From assembly GCA_030065635.1 (NCBI GenBank), contig JASJDJ010000015.1:1-45772 (forward strand): a DNA stretch of 45,772 nucleotides, written 5' to 3'. Below, one piece after another: positions 34,585 to 43,362 of the stretch. This DNA is from Xenococcaceae cyanobacterium MO_188.B32. Its GTDB lineage: Bacteria > Cyanobacteriota > Cyanobacteriia > Cyanobacteriales > Xenococcaceae. Each line of letters starts with the position of its first letter. Within the stretch, counting starts at the first letter, position 1. A program made the position numbers and the translations under genes. The notes beneath the pieces were generated by a model. That model ran no database searches, had not been told where the DNA came from, and saw only the letters and a program-made list of their open reading frames with translations.

Positions 34585-35765
34585 AATTTAATCGTCGTAA
34601 CTTTTTATGGGCAACTTTTGGCGCGGGAACGGCGATCGCAGGTTCTCAAGAACATTTGCGCCTCAACGCTATCCAGCAGCAACAAGAGCAGAATCAAATA
34701 GCTCGAAGTTCTTTATCTGATGAAATTAGTTTGATAGATGCAGCCTATGCCTCAGAAGCTGATTGGGAGAATGAAATGGCTAAACGTCGCCAGTTATTAT
34801 CCGTAAATAATTTAACTCCCCCAGTATTGCCCTACAGTCGGGAGATGTCTCAACGGTTGATAAACTTTTGTAAATTATCGGTTCAACAATATAAAACTAA
34901 TCGCAACAATCCTGGTTATGATGGAGATATTAGGGTCTTACCTGCCTATGATGACACGATCGAATCTTATACTCAGCTAACCAGTTTTCAGCAAGAACAA
35001 GACATTATTGAAAACTATTTAAAAAACTTTCAGGCACAAAAGGAAACATCAGATTCCAGTGAGAATAATTCTGGCGTAGTAACCAAAACTATTCAAGAAG
35101 TAGAACTAACGTTTCAGGATAAGGTACGACAAATTTTACAACGTCAACATCGCATTAATATATTTTCTGGCATCGCCCTTACTTCCAAGCAACACAATAT
35201 TTTAGTATTTAGAGGGACTCAAACCCAAGCGGAATGGCTTCAGAATTTAGACGCCAAACAGGTTAAGTATGATGCCCCTGATAGTAAAGATTATGGCGCG
35301 GTACACAAAGGATTTTTAGGGTTAACCAGAAAACTACATCCCGAGCCTGTTGCGATCGCCAAACAACTAGACCCCACAATTCCTTGTTACATTACGGGAC
35401 ATAGTTTGGGCGCTGCCGTTGCTACCTTAGTAGCGATGGAAATTGCTCAAAAAGTCCCCCAGCTTAAAGACCAAATCCAACTATATACCTTCGCAGGGCC
35501 AAGAGTAGGCTCGCCTAAGTTTGTCCAAGCTCATAGCCAACTTATCCCCAATTCCTATCGCATTGTTAATTTGACTGATTCCGTCCCCCTTGTGCCCCCT
35601 GTCAGTCTGGGTAATTCATATACTCATGTCGGTCAAAAATGGGCCTTCTTGGCGCAGTTAGAAGATACTCTACTCAATCATACGGTGGATACCTATCAAA
35701 CGGCTCTTAAGCAAGGTGCAGAAATGAATCAGCCCGATCTACCTTTGCAGCAATTAAGTATATAA
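34581..35765 (+). CDS. Tat-exported class 3 lipase
   Basis: The 394-residue protein opens with a twin-arginine signal (MKFNRRNFLWATFGAGTAIA). The catalytic domain has the nucleophile elbow in CYITGHSLGAAVATLVAMEI (GHSLG), GTQTQAEW (oxyanion loop region), FAGPRVGSPKFVQ, then the acid in VNLTDSVPLVPP and the histidine in YTHVGQKW or HTVD. This is a fungal-lipase-like (Lipase_3) alpha/beta hydrolase. It probably acts on glycerolipids or esters outside the cytoplasm. It is the last gene of the three-gene cassette. Confidence 0.9.
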   Translation: MKFNRRNFLWATFGAGTAIAGSQEHLRLNAIQQQQEQNQIARSSLSDEISLIDAAYASEADWENEMAKRRQLLSVNNLTPPVLPYSREMSQRLINFCKLSVQQYKTNRNNPGYDGDIRVLPAYDDTIESYTQLTSFQQEQDIIENYLKNFQAQKETSDSSENNSGVVTKTIQEVELTFQDKVRQILQRQHRINIFSGIALTSKQHNILVFRGTQTQAEWLQNLDAKQVKYDAPDSKDYGAVHKGFLGLTRKLHPEPVAIAKQLDPTIPCYITGHSLGAAVATLVAMEIAQKVPQLKDQIQLYTFAGPRVGSPKFVQAHSQLIPNSYRIVNLTDSVPLVPPVSLGNSYTHVGQKWAFLAQLEDTLLNHTVDTYQTALKQGAEMNQPDLPLQQLSI

Positions 35766-36420
35766 AGGCGATCTTTTTTACGTCTACTTGTCGCTGTTCT
35801 ACTGCTCCTGCTGCTGCTAGTTCTTGATATCTTTTTAAGTCTGCTTGGGCAAAAGCGTCATCTGTTTTGGCTTTCTCAAGATCTATTTGTGCCTGTACTA
35901 AAGATTCCTCCGCTTGTCTGAGGCTAGCAACTGCATTAAGCACTTGGTTTTTGGCTTCAATTTGTCCTGCTGCTGCTACGGTAATATCTGCATCGTATTT
36001 ACGACGATCTACTCTAGCCAATAATTCTCCTTTTCTGACTCTATCTCCTTCTCTTAAATCCCTTCCGTCTATTTGTTTTAAATAGTCAATTGTTCCTTCT
36101 GCTTGGAAAGTGAGATGTTTTTTAACGCTCGCACTGACATAACCATCACCATAACTCCAGGCTTGAATTGGTTCTAAATTGGCAGTGACAGCTTTTACTG
36201 TTAATCTTGCTTGTTCGATGTTATTTGTTACTTCTACGGTTGATTCTTGCGAACTAGAAAGCGATCGCCAAATTATTGCTCCTCCAGCTAAAAGAGCGAT
36301 TGCTCCTAAAAGTAATAGCCATTTGGGGTTTTTGTTGGTAGTTACCTGGATTCGATCTGAATCAACAAAAGCGATCGAATCAGTATCAGATTTGATATCC
36401 TTTTGCTCTTCAGTAGTCAT
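35707..36420 (-). pseudogene. HlyD-type membrane fusion protein, N-terminal part
   Basis: The frame has 237 codons. It starts with a polar segment and one membrane helix (about 33-51, WLLLLGAIALLAGGAIIW), the biotinyl-lipoyl half-motif (LREGDRVRKGELLARVDRRK), and a coiled-coil hairpin up to AAAGAVEQRQVDVKK at about residue 216. The last 20 residues are encoded by the antisense end of the lipase gene. A normal protein would be about 400 residues long. The missing part resembles the fragment at 33305-33506. The gene was split by the lipase cassette. Confidence 0.78.
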
Positions 36421-36627
36421 ATAACAGAGATTTAATGAATAAGGATATTATAGATTTTTGTTTCCTAGAGCCAAGTCAAAATGAGTCATAAGTTGAATTA
36501 AACTGGGCTGTCAGCTTACAGCTTTCAGCTAACAGCTAGTTAAAATTTTCCACTTTACAAAGATTAACAGACCTGATTAGCTTGAGAATGATTAAGATAA
36601 TAACTCCATTGCTGAGGAAAATTAATT

Positions 36628-37266
36628 TTGGGCGTAGAACTTCGTAGTTACGTATATTTAGACCGATTGCAACCACAACACGCAGCTTATATTGGGACAG
36701 TTGCTTTAGGGTTTTTGCCTTTACCAGGAGATGCTTCTTTGTGGATTGAAATTTCTCCTGGAATAGAAATCAATCGCATTACGGATGTGGCACTTAAATC
36801 TGCTGTAGTGCGCCCAGGAGTTCAGTTTGTAGAACGCTTGTATGGATTACTAGAAATTCATGCCAGTAATCAAGGAGAAGTAAGAGCAGCAGGTAGAGCT
36901 ATTTTACAAGCATTGGGAGTGAGTCAAAAAGATTGCCTCAAACCTAAAGTAGTTTCTAGTCAAATTATTCGCAATATTGACGCTTATCAAGCACAATTGA
37001 TTAACCGTAATCGTCGTGGACAATTACTCTTAGAAGGACAAACTCTTTACGTCTTAGAGGTTCAACCCGCAGCTTATGCAGCTTTGGCAGCCAATCAAGC
37101 AGAAAAAGCTTCTTTAATTAATATTTTGCAAGTACAGGCAGTGGGCAGTTTTGGTCGTCTCTATTTAGGAGGAGAAGAACGAGATATTATTGCTGGTTCT
37201 GCTGCTGCTCTAAGCGCGATCGAAAATGTAGCCGGAAGAGAATCTTATTCTGGTAAAAATGAATAA
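36628..37266 (+). CDS. ccmP: Carboxysome shell protein CcmP (BMC-T)
   Basis: CcmP forms trimers of two BMC domains that stack in the beta-carboxysome shell, with a gated large pore. The 212-residue protein starts at [24 protein letters not shown], read as an M though coded TTG. It has [33 protein letters not shown] and the second domain [20 protein letters not shown], ending [23 protein letters not shown] about 10 bp upstream supports the start. It stands apart from the main ccm operon, as usual. Confidence 0.93.
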   Translation: MGVELRSYVYLDRLQPQHAAYIGTVALGFLPLPGDASLWIEISPGIEINRITDVALKSAVVRPGVQFVERLYGLLEIHASNQGEVRAAGRAILQALGVSQKDCLKPKVVSSQIIRNIDAYQAQLINRNRRGQLLLEGQTLYVLEVQPAAYAALAANQAEKASLINILQVQAVGSFGRLYLGGEERDIIAGSAAALSAIENVAGRESYSGKNE

Positions 37267-37339
37267 TTAGCTGGGATTTATTAAACTTCTTGTATAAGTC
37301 CTATAAACCTTGGTTAAGTTGAGGTGAAAGGTTCCGAAT

Positions 37340-37377
37340 GCACTCGGGAGTGCTACGCTGAATCGAATTCAGCGTAG
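37340..37377. repeat. Twin hairpins after ccmP
   Basis: GCACTC-GG-GAGTGC (37340-37353) is directly followed by CTACGCTGAAT-CGA-ATTCAGCGTAG (37353-37377, 11-bp exact stem). The two share one base. They may end ccmP transcription on one side or be a palindromic repeat. No T-run follows. Confidence 0.6.
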
Positions 37378-37446
37378 ATTGGCGGTAAAAGGCAAAAGGT
37401 AAAAAAAATTAATTTGAATTTCTCATTTATTTTTGCAAGAGGTTTA

Positions 37447-38172
37447 TTAGTCTTTTGCTGATTGAGTTGCCAGACGACGGATGAAATAAGCTTGAATAAC
37501 TTCCAGACTGAGAATACAAATAAGTAACCAGACTAAACCAGCAGCATAACCGGCTAAAACATCGGTCAACCAGTGAACGCCTAAATAAAGACGACTGAAA
37601 CCAATTGAGAGGATGAGGATTAAAGTAGTACTCAAAATAAGACTTTGCCAACGACGATAGTGAGTAATTAGTAGATAACATAAAAAGCCATAGACAATCA
37701 GGGATATCATGGCATGACCACTAGGAAAACTATAGAATTCTACATCGAGAAGACGCTCTTCTAGCATAGGGCGATCGCGGGAAAATAAGTCTTTGAGTAA
37801 AAAGTTTAATCCTACTCCTCCTGTAACTACAATAGTGAGAGTAGCTGCTGCATTTTTTTGTTTTTGCCAAAATAGAACTGCTGCTAACACCAAACAAAAG
37901 CAGGTTAACCAAAAAGGATCGCCTAAATAAGTTATGGCAATTGTCAGGCGATCGAGTAGGGGATTGTGTAACAATTGTAATGATTTTAAGACAGTAAAGT
38001 CGATCGCTTCGGTTTCTTGTTCCAAAACATCATCGGCAATTTCTAGAAATGCCCATAGAGATAAAGAGGCAACTATTAAACCCCCAATCCACATTAATGA
38101 AAGTAAGGATGATACTGGAGAATTTATTTTCTCTCGCCAAAATTTAATTAGTTGCAGACCAAATTTTTTCAT
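37447..38172 (-). CDS. PAP2-family membrane phosphatase
   Basis: The 241-residue protein has about six membrane helices and the three acid-phosphatase motifs: KDLFSRDRP (K-x6-RP), FPSGHAM (PSGH) and SRLYLGVHWLTDVLAG (SR-x5-H). It dephosphorylates lipid phosphates such as undecaprenyl diphosphate or phosphatidate in the membrane. No operon partners are on the same strand. Confidence 0.93.
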   Translation of the reverse strand: MKKFGLQLIKFWREKINSPVSSLLSLMWIGGLIVASLSLWAFLEIADDVLEQETEAIDFTVLKSLQLLHNPLLDRLTIAITYLGDPFWLTCFCLVLAAVLFWQKQKNAAATLTIVVTGGVGLNFLLKDLFSRDRPMLEERLLDVEFYSFPSGHAMISLIVYGFLCYLLITHYRRWQSLILSTTLILILSIGFSRLYLGVHWLTDVLAGYAAGLVWLLICILSLEVIQAYFIRRLATQSAKD

Positions 38173-38245
38173 TTAAGTATTAAATATCCCAGGCTTTTTT
38201 TTATTTGATTATAGTTTGGCTTATTTGTCATCATTTGTTTTAGCT

Positions 38246-38338
38246 ATAAGCTTAGACGCATTTACATTGCACTTTAAAATTCTCAAACGCCTTATGGAGA
38301 AGAAACAGAATAGGTAACTTTAGTGCGTCTAAGCTTAT
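38246..38338. repeat. 93-bp segment bounded by 15-bp inverted repeats
   Basis: ATAAGCTTAGACGCA (38246-38260) and TGCGTCTAAGCTTAT (38324-38338) are exact complements with 63 bp between. The interior is unremarkable AT-rich sequence. This could be a small MITE-like element or an extended hairpin between the PAP2 gene and the next gene. Confidence 0.6.
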
Positions 38339-38551
38339 CTTTAGATAGATGTCTAATTTAGATTTTTATAATTAAAACATCAAAATTGTACTTTTTTGAA
38401 CTAAAAATTGAATAATAAATTGTCAAATTCCTTCATTAGAAAGATTTTGTTGCTAGTTGAATTTTGTTATTTGTATGGTATGCTTTTCCTGTTTTTTTGA
38501 ATTAAAACGTTTTAATATTTGTTGAATTTTTATAGTATTACTAATTTTTAT

Positions 38552-39661
38552 ATGACTACAGATAAAAACCAAAATAACGCCCCTGATTCTGTTACAGACA
38601 ATATTGCCGAAACTGGTCAGATGGTAGTCGAACAAGTTGCTCGAGTTACCGAAGAAATTGCGAATAATGCTTCAGAGACAGCCAATTTTATTGGCGATCT
38701 GGCTCAAACAACGCTAGCGGAAGCGCAAAAAATCTTGGAAATAACTACCGATCGAACAGGGCGTACTTTACAAGCGATCGCCGACAATCCTCTGCTCAAA
38801 TCGATCGATAAAATTTTCGGACTTGATTGGCTGATGACCCTTTTGGGTGAAGTCGATATTGCCAAGAAACAAGCGGTAGTAGATAAGCTCAAAGCAAAAT
38901 ATCCTCAAGAATCAGTCGATGAAATTGTCCATCGTTTGATCTTACAAAAAGCTTGGCAAGCAGGTCGTCTGGGTTTAATAACCAATATCATTCCTCCTAT
39001 AGCAGCATTATTATTGGGTGTAGAATTAGTAGCTACTGCCAAACTACAAGCAGAAATGGTGTATGAAATTGCTGCTGCTCATGGTTTAGATTTGAATGAA
39101 CCCGCACGACGAGGAGAAGTTTTAGCCATTTTTGGTTTATCTCTGGGTGGAGATATACTTAAAACAAGCTTGAGTATTGTCGAAATTATTCCAGGTATTG
39201 GGGCAGTAGTAGGGGCTTCTTCTAATGCAGCACTATTATATGTTTTAGGAAGAACTGCTTCGCGATTTTATGAAGGTAAATATCAATCTTCTGTGACTAC
39301 TACACAGCAGGAACAGAAAGACAATTGGCAAACTGCTATAACCCAATCTAGAATTATGGATCGTATTTTAGTCCATATGGTTAGAGCGAGTTATCCAGAC
39401 GGCAATTGGCTAGAAATATTACCTAGTCTTAAAGAAATATCTCCTTCTTCTGCCCAAGTTATCGCTATGAACTTAGAAAATCCCGAACCTCTGGAAACTT
39501 TGTTGAATAAGTTATCTGCGGATTTTGCGCCTCTTGTCTTGAGTAGATGTTACGCGATCGCCCAAATAGATGATGTTATTACTCCCGAAGAACAAGCAAT
39601 AATTGATGCTATTGCGGTTAAGTTTGCTCTAGATGCTCAAACTATGAAAGATTTGAATTGA
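38552..39661 (+). CDS. Membrane protein with YcjF/DUF697-like core and TerB-like end
   Basis: The 369-residue protein (start MTTDKNQNNAP; an upstream ATG at 38519 is out of context) has an amphipathic helical N-terminus (about 15-75, phasin-like), a hydrophobic DUF697-like core (about 138-240: LGLITNIIPPIAALLLGVEL, then IVEIIPGIGAVVGASSNAAL) and a C-terminal TerB-like helical region (LVLSRCYAIAQIDDVITPEE). These domains appear with GTPase-linked or stress proteins. No clear function can be given. Confidence 0.65.
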   Translation: MTTDKNQNNAPDSVTDNIAETGQMVVEQVARVTEEIANNASETANFIGDLAQTTLAEAQKILEITTDRTGRTLQAIADNPLLKSIDKIFGLDWLMTLLGEVDIAKKQAVVDKLKAKYPQESVDEIVHRLILQKAWQAGRLGLITNIIPPIAALLLGVELVATAKLQAEMVYEIAAAHGLDLNEPARRGEVLAIFGLSLGGDILKTSLSIVEIIPGIGAVVGASSNAALLYVLGRTASRFYEGKYQSSVTTTQQEQKDNWQTAITQSRIMDRILVHMVRASYPDGNWLEILPSLKEISPSSAQVIAMNLENPEPLETLLNKLSADFAPLVLSRCYAIAQIDDVITPEEQAIIDAIAVKFALDAQTMKDLN

Positions 39662-39726
39662 GAATAATACTTTCTACTCAAATTTTAATAATTTATTTAG
39701 ATCGAGATATAGAGCTAAAGAAAGAC

Positions 39727-39751
39727 GACAACTGACAAGTTGTTGTTTATA
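39727..39751 (+). terminator. Possible terminator after the TerB-like gene
   Basis: GACAACT (39727-39733) and AGTTGTT (39738-39744) form a short stem with a GACA loop, then TGTTTATATTTG. The stem is weak. It separates two convergent genes. Confidence 0.4.
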
Positions 39752-39804
39752 TTTGATTTATACAGGAGAAAACATAAAATAAATTTTCTTTACCCGAACT
39801 AACT

Positions 39805-40668
39805 TTAAGACACCTGAATTTGAGAGAAGAATTCTGGTATTCCTTTAATACCAAGCTGGAGAGAAAAAACAGCCCCCGCACCGGCTCCTTCGATCGTTCG
39901 ATTATAACCCCCTGCCGTAGTAACGTAGATAGTACTGTAGTCAGACCCGCCAAAAGTAACACTACTCACTTTTAAAGCGGGAAAAGGAATACGCAATACT
40001 TCTTCACCCTCTGGGCTGTAACGAAACAAATGACTGCCATTCCAACGGGCTGACCAAACATAACCTTCGGCATCAACAGTTAATCCGTCTGGAACTCCTT
40101 CCCCTATTGGTGTAACCACAAAAATTTGGCGATCGCTCAAATTACCAGTCTCTACATTATAGGTAAACCGATAAATGGAACGACGGTCTGAATCAGTAAA
40201 ATAAAAGTATTTGTGGTCTGGACTAAAGCCCATACCATTGGGAATAGTAAGATTCTCTAAAATTAGATGAAGCGAACCATCGGTATCGAGGCGATAGAGA
40301 TGACCGGGGCGTTTTCTAGTTATTATCGTACCAGAGAAAACCCTGCCCCGAGGATCGGCGATCGCATCATTAAAACGAGTTGCTCTTTCTTCGGGAATGT
40401 CTGCCACCAGGGTGGTAATTTTGCCTTCTTGCCAACGCTCGATCGTCCCTCTAGTTTTAAAAAGCAATAGCGATCCATCAGCTTGAATAGTCATACCCCC
40501 TACCGGTTCACCAGTATAAATCTGTTCGTGAGTACCAGTTTGAGGATAATAGCGAAACACCATTCCTTTGGGTATATCTGTCCAATAAAGACACGCTTGT
40601 TGAGAATGCCAGAGAGGAACTTCCGCATTATCACACTGGCGATCGACTATAATATCTGGCTTTTTCAT
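39805..40668 (-). CDS. SMP-30/gluconolactonase-family protein
   Basis: The 287-residue six-bladed propeller has the divalent-metal ligands of the family: E16 (NAEVPLW), N100 (ATRFNDAIAD), N144 (TIPNGMGFSP) and D194 (VPDGLTVDAEG). It probably hydrolyses a sugar lactone or similar ester in the cytoplasm; it has no signal peptide. The end GGYNRTIEGAGAGAVFSLQL is standard. The opposite strand carries the next gene, 90 bp away. Confidence 0.9.
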   Translation of the reverse strand: MKKPDIIVDRQCDNAEVPLWHSQQACLYWTDIPKGMVFRYYPQTGTHEQIYTGEPVGGMTIQADGSLLLFKTRGTIERWQEGKITTLVADIPEERATRFNDAIADPRGRVFSGTIITRKRPGHLYRLDTDGSLHLILENLTIPNGMGFSPDHKYFYFTDSDRRSIYRFTYNVETGNLSDRQIFVVTPIGEGVPDGLTVDAEGYVWSARWNGSHLFRYSPEGEEVLRIPFPALKVSSVTFGGSDYSTIYVTTAGGYNRTIEGAGAGAVFSLQLGIKGIPEFFSQIQVS

Positions 40669-40758
40669 CAGAAAAATTTAAATTGCTAGTCAGTTTTATT
40701 AATTGCCTTCTATCCTAGTAATAAGAGCTAGTTTACCGTTAAACAAGGAAAATTTATC

Positions 40759-41139
40759 ATGGCTGGTTTCGAGGATATTGTTAAAAAAGCTTTTTATATG
40801 GGGGTAGGTTTCGCTTCCTATGCACAAGAAAAAGCTGGCACTACAATCAATGAATTAAGAATTCAAGCCCAAAAGCTGGCAGATGAAATGATTGAAAGAG
40901 GAGAGATTAGCACCGAAGAGGCTCGTAAGTTTGTAGATGAATTAGTGCGACAAGCCCAACAAGAAAATGTTCAACCAGCTAAAGATACTCAGTCAACCCA
41001 GCCTCGTCGGATAGAAATAGTTTCAGAAGAAGATGATGCTCCTCAACAAGAACAAAAAACCAAGCCTAATAATATCGATAATTTGAAAGAACAAGTGCAA
41101 TCTTTACAAGAAGAATTACGTCGTTTAAAACGGGAATAA
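40759..41139 (+). CDS. Phasin-like helical protein
   Basis: The 126-residue protein has one hydrophobic-amphipathic start (MAGFEDIVKKAFYMGVGFAS) and a helix with QAQKLADEMIERGEISTEEA, as in proteins of the poly(3-hydroxyalkanoate)-granule/phasin-like family of cyanobacteria. A polar, acidic linker leads to a final coiled coil (NLKEQVQSLQEELRRLKRE). The exact role is unknown. It is followed 65 bp later by the acidic protein gene, and both are likely transcribed together. Confidence 0.65.
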   Translation: MAGFEDIVKKAFYMGVGFASYAQEKAGTTINELRIQAQKLADEMIERGEISTEEARKFVDELVRQAQQENVQPAKDTQSTQPRRIEIVSEEDDAPQQEQKTKPNNIDNLKEQVQSLQEELRRLKRE

Positions 41140-41204
41140 TAAGTAATGAATTTAATTGACTTTTTTAAAAATAAACAGCAGACTAAGAAAGATTAACTAA
41201 GATC

Positions 41205-41654
41205 ATGGAAGATTGGCAAAAAAATTGGTGGGAAATACTCGAAAAAACCGCTTCAGATATCGAAAAGCTAATTGAAGATATTGGTGATGCGGTAGAGTTA
41301 TTTACCAATGAGGTTGAAGAAACAATCGAAGATTTTGTCGAACAATTACAAGAGTCATTGGTTTCTGAGATAGATAAATGTGTAGAAGATATTGTTGAGA
41401 CATTGATTGATGTAAGTATCGAAACGGAAATAATAATCTTAGAAGATATCGATTATGCAGATAATTTAGATTATTTTTCAGAAGAATTAGATTTTATCGG
41501 TATACATAGAGAACAACCTAATTTAGATAAAAATCCAGCTTGTATTGGTTGCCGGCATTATCATGGTCGAATATATTCTGGTAATCTACTTGTTTGTGGA
41601 ATGCATCCCTATGGTTGGACTGATGATAATTGCCCAGATTGGGAACAAAAATGA
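41205..41654 (+). CDS. Acidic helical protein with a C-terminal cysteine cluster
   Basis: The 149-residue protein starts with 85 acidic, helical residues (WWEILEKTASDIEKLIEDIG ...). The last 40 residues hold CIGCRHYHGRIYSGNLLVCG followed by MHPYGWTDDNCPDWE. Four cysteines and three histidines are spaced C-x2-C-x16-C-x12-C, suggesting a metal site or disulfide pair. The C-terminal motif matches a family that I recall from cyanobacteria but cannot name. It may be a partner of the upstream phasin-like protein. Confidence 0.65.
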   Translation: MEDWQKNWWEILEKTASDIEKLIEDIGDAVELFTNEVEETIEDFVEQLQESLVSEIDKCVEDIVETLIDVSIETEIIILEDIDYADNLDYFSEELDFIGIHREQPNLDKNPACIGCRHYHGRIYSGNLLVCGMHPYGWTDDNCPDWEQK

Positions 41655-41787
41655 GCGATATCTTCTCTAATTTCCGTAAATTTTGGTATTACTTAACATT
41701 AATTTATATATTTTGGTAACATTTTACTCGCTTTTTTTATTGTTATTTAATCTTTTTTGGGGAGCGAGAATGGTATCTTAAGAGTAG

Positions 41788-42000
41788 ATTAAAAGTACTG
41801 GAAGGAAGTTCTACTGCTGTGTTCCTTTGCTGCACATCGAAGGAGAGCGATGTCAGATGTGTAGACAGTATTTATTCAGACTAGAATGGAGCAGAGTTTC
41901 TATCGCTTCCTCTGCTTGCTATCGTCCACAAGGGATTAAACTCCTTAACAGAGCGGTTGTGCATGATAGACGTTGCTGGACTGGAACTATAACTTTAAGC
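41788..42000 (+). ncRNA. Probable 6S-like RNA
   Basis: This gene-free stretch folds as one long nested rod. From outside in: AAAGT/ACTTT (41792-41796/41992-41996), AGTTC/GAACT (41807-41811/41984-41988), TGCACA/TGTGCA (41831-41836/41958-41963), AAGGAG/CTCCTT (41840-41845/41941-41946) and AGCAGAG/CTCTGCT (41890-41896/41910-41916), with large interior loops between. A rod with a wide central bubble and about 200 nt length is the design of 6S RNA, which mimics an open promoter and binds RNA polymerase. I could not match a sequence consensus. A hairpin follows at 42064. Confidence 0.5.
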
Positions 42001-42063
42001 TAAATAATTGTAGTCAGTTTATTCGATCGACACTGGCTAATTGCTAAATTCATAAAATACAAG

Positions 42064-42094
42064 ATAAGTCTTGAGAACCAAACTCAAGACTTAT
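42064..42094 (+). terminator. 12-bp hairpin after the 6S-like RNA
   Basis: ATAAGTCTTGAG (42064-42075) and CTCAAGACTTAT (42083-42094) are exact complements with loop AACCAAA. No long T-run follows on either strand (ACTTATATAAT on plus), but its position and strength fit a bidirectional transcription end. Confidence 0.6.
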
Positions 42095-42125
42095 ACTTAT
42101 ATAATATATTGCGAGCGAACCAAAC

Positions 42126-42157
42126 AATAGGCGACCTAATTGGATAAGTCGTCTATT
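42126..42157. terminator. Second hairpin in the 42.1 kb spacer
   Basis: AATAGGCGAC (42126-42135) pairs with GTCGTCTATT (42148-42157), one G-U pair included, then AATTTT on the plus strand. It lies between the RNA above and the stop of the small minus-strand gene at 42197, so it may serve either. Confidence 0.45.
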
Positions 42158-42196
42158 AATTTTGAAATGTCTTTTAACTACTAATAATAATAGTGG

Positions 42197-42346
42197 TTAA
42201 TCTAATATAGAATTGGGTTTATATTCTTCCCCTTCAAAAGGCTGTACGCCAATAGCTGGATATTCATCATCAGTAGGACTAAAAATACGAGCAACTCCTT
42301 CGGTAATATACTGAACTACATTTTTGACAGTTTGGTCAATTATCAT
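42197..42346 (-). CDS. Small conserved cyanobacterial protein
   Basis: A 49-residue protein: MIIDQTVKNVVQYITEGVAR, IFSPTDDEYPAIGVQPFEGE and EYKPNSILD. An AGGAGA ribosome site stands about 7 bp before the ATG. The central IFSPTDDxYP-xGVQPFEG pattern resembles a short protein family I have seen in many cyanobacterial genomes, without known role. Its length is normal for such a family. Confidence 0.65.
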   Translation of the reverse strand: MIIDQTVKNVVQYITEGVARIFSPTDDEYPAIGVQPFEGEEYKPNSILD

Positions 42347-42601
42347 CAGTAACTCTCCTACAATTCTATTTAATACTCAGTCATAAATAATAGATGCATC
42401 TACTGTTTCGATTATCGCTCTAAGGATAAGAATTAAGGTTAATACTGACACAATTATTCAATTTTATTTGCTGTATTTATTTGTTTTAGCTAACTTTTAT
42501 TAATTTTATTGAACAAGTTTGAGAGTAACTAGAGCTATTACAATTAGTAACAAAAAAATTTCTAATCTTTTACAATGTTTTAGTAACTCTTTAAGTCATA
42601 A

Positions 42602-43168
42602 ATGACCAGAATAGCTCTTTTTGGTACGAGTGCCGATCCTCCCACAGCGGGACACCAGACTATTTTACGCTGGTTATCAGAACATTACGATCGCGTACTT
42701 GTTTGGGCATCAGATAATCCCTTTAAACAGCATCAAACCCCTTTAGAGCATCGCACGGAGATGCTCGGGCTGGTTATAGGAGAAATAGATTCAACCCTAA
42801 ATAATATTAGCCTAGATAAAGAATTAAGCGATCGCCGTAGTTTAATTACTGTCAATAAAGCCAAAAAAATTTGGGGAGAGAAAACGGAGTTTACTTTAGT
42901 AATTGGTGCGGATTTAGTAGTACAGATGCCTAAATGGTATCGGATCAAAGAACTATTGCAACAAGTAAAGATTTTAATCTTACCACGCACGGGCTATTCT
43001 ATCGACCAGAAAGATTTAGATACTTTAAGCCAACTAGGAGGAGAATATGCGATCGCTCCTCTTAATGTCGGTCGAGTTTCTTCCACAGCTTATCGTCTTC
43101 AGGGAGATAAGCAAGTATTAACACCAGCAGTAAAAAATTATATTGCCCGACAAAATTTGTATCGATAG
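42602..43168 (+). CDS. nadD: Nicotinate-nucleotide adenylyltransferase
   Basis: NadD joins nicotinate mononucleotide and ATP to deamido-NAD. The 188-residue protein has GTSADPPTAGHQTI (8-21; the GHxT/H-x-GH nucleotidyltransferase site), the middle VIGADLVVQMPKWYRIKEL (GADxxxxxxxW), and VGRVSSTAYR (ISSTxxR). The first motif reads TAGH rather than HxGH, a natural variant in this group. The NrtR-like gene follows 285 bp later on the same strand. Confidence 0.88.
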   Translation: MTRIALFGTSADPPTAGHQTILRWLSEHYDRVLVWASDNPFKQHQTPLEHRTEMLGLVIGEIDSTLNNISLDKELSDRRSLITVNKAKKIWGEKTEFTLVIGADLVVQMPKWYRIKELLQQVKILILPRTGYSIDQKDLDTLSQLGGEYAIAPLNVGRVSSTAYRLQGDKQVLTPAVKNYIARQNLYR

Positions 43169-43362
43169 TTCCTCGAAAACAATCCTTTTTCCTTAGTGAA
43201 CCAACGTACATCTCAATAAACGAGATAATACCAATTCACAAAATGATTTGTTATTTTTAGGGATTGGGAAACCTGGAAAATTTTACTTGCCAGTCACATT
43301 TACCCCGTTCTCGGATATAGCCAAGGTGTACCTCACCAAATCGAGAATTGCTATATACCTCG

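Noticed and set aside
35867-36424. Plus-strand frames opposite the HlyD remnant
   Set aside because: They are antisense to a recognisable membrane-fusion protein and carry no motif.
41146-41196. 16-codon plus frame (MNLIDFFKNKQQTKKD) between two helical-protein genes
   Set aside because: Too short to support; probably chance in an AT-rich spacer.
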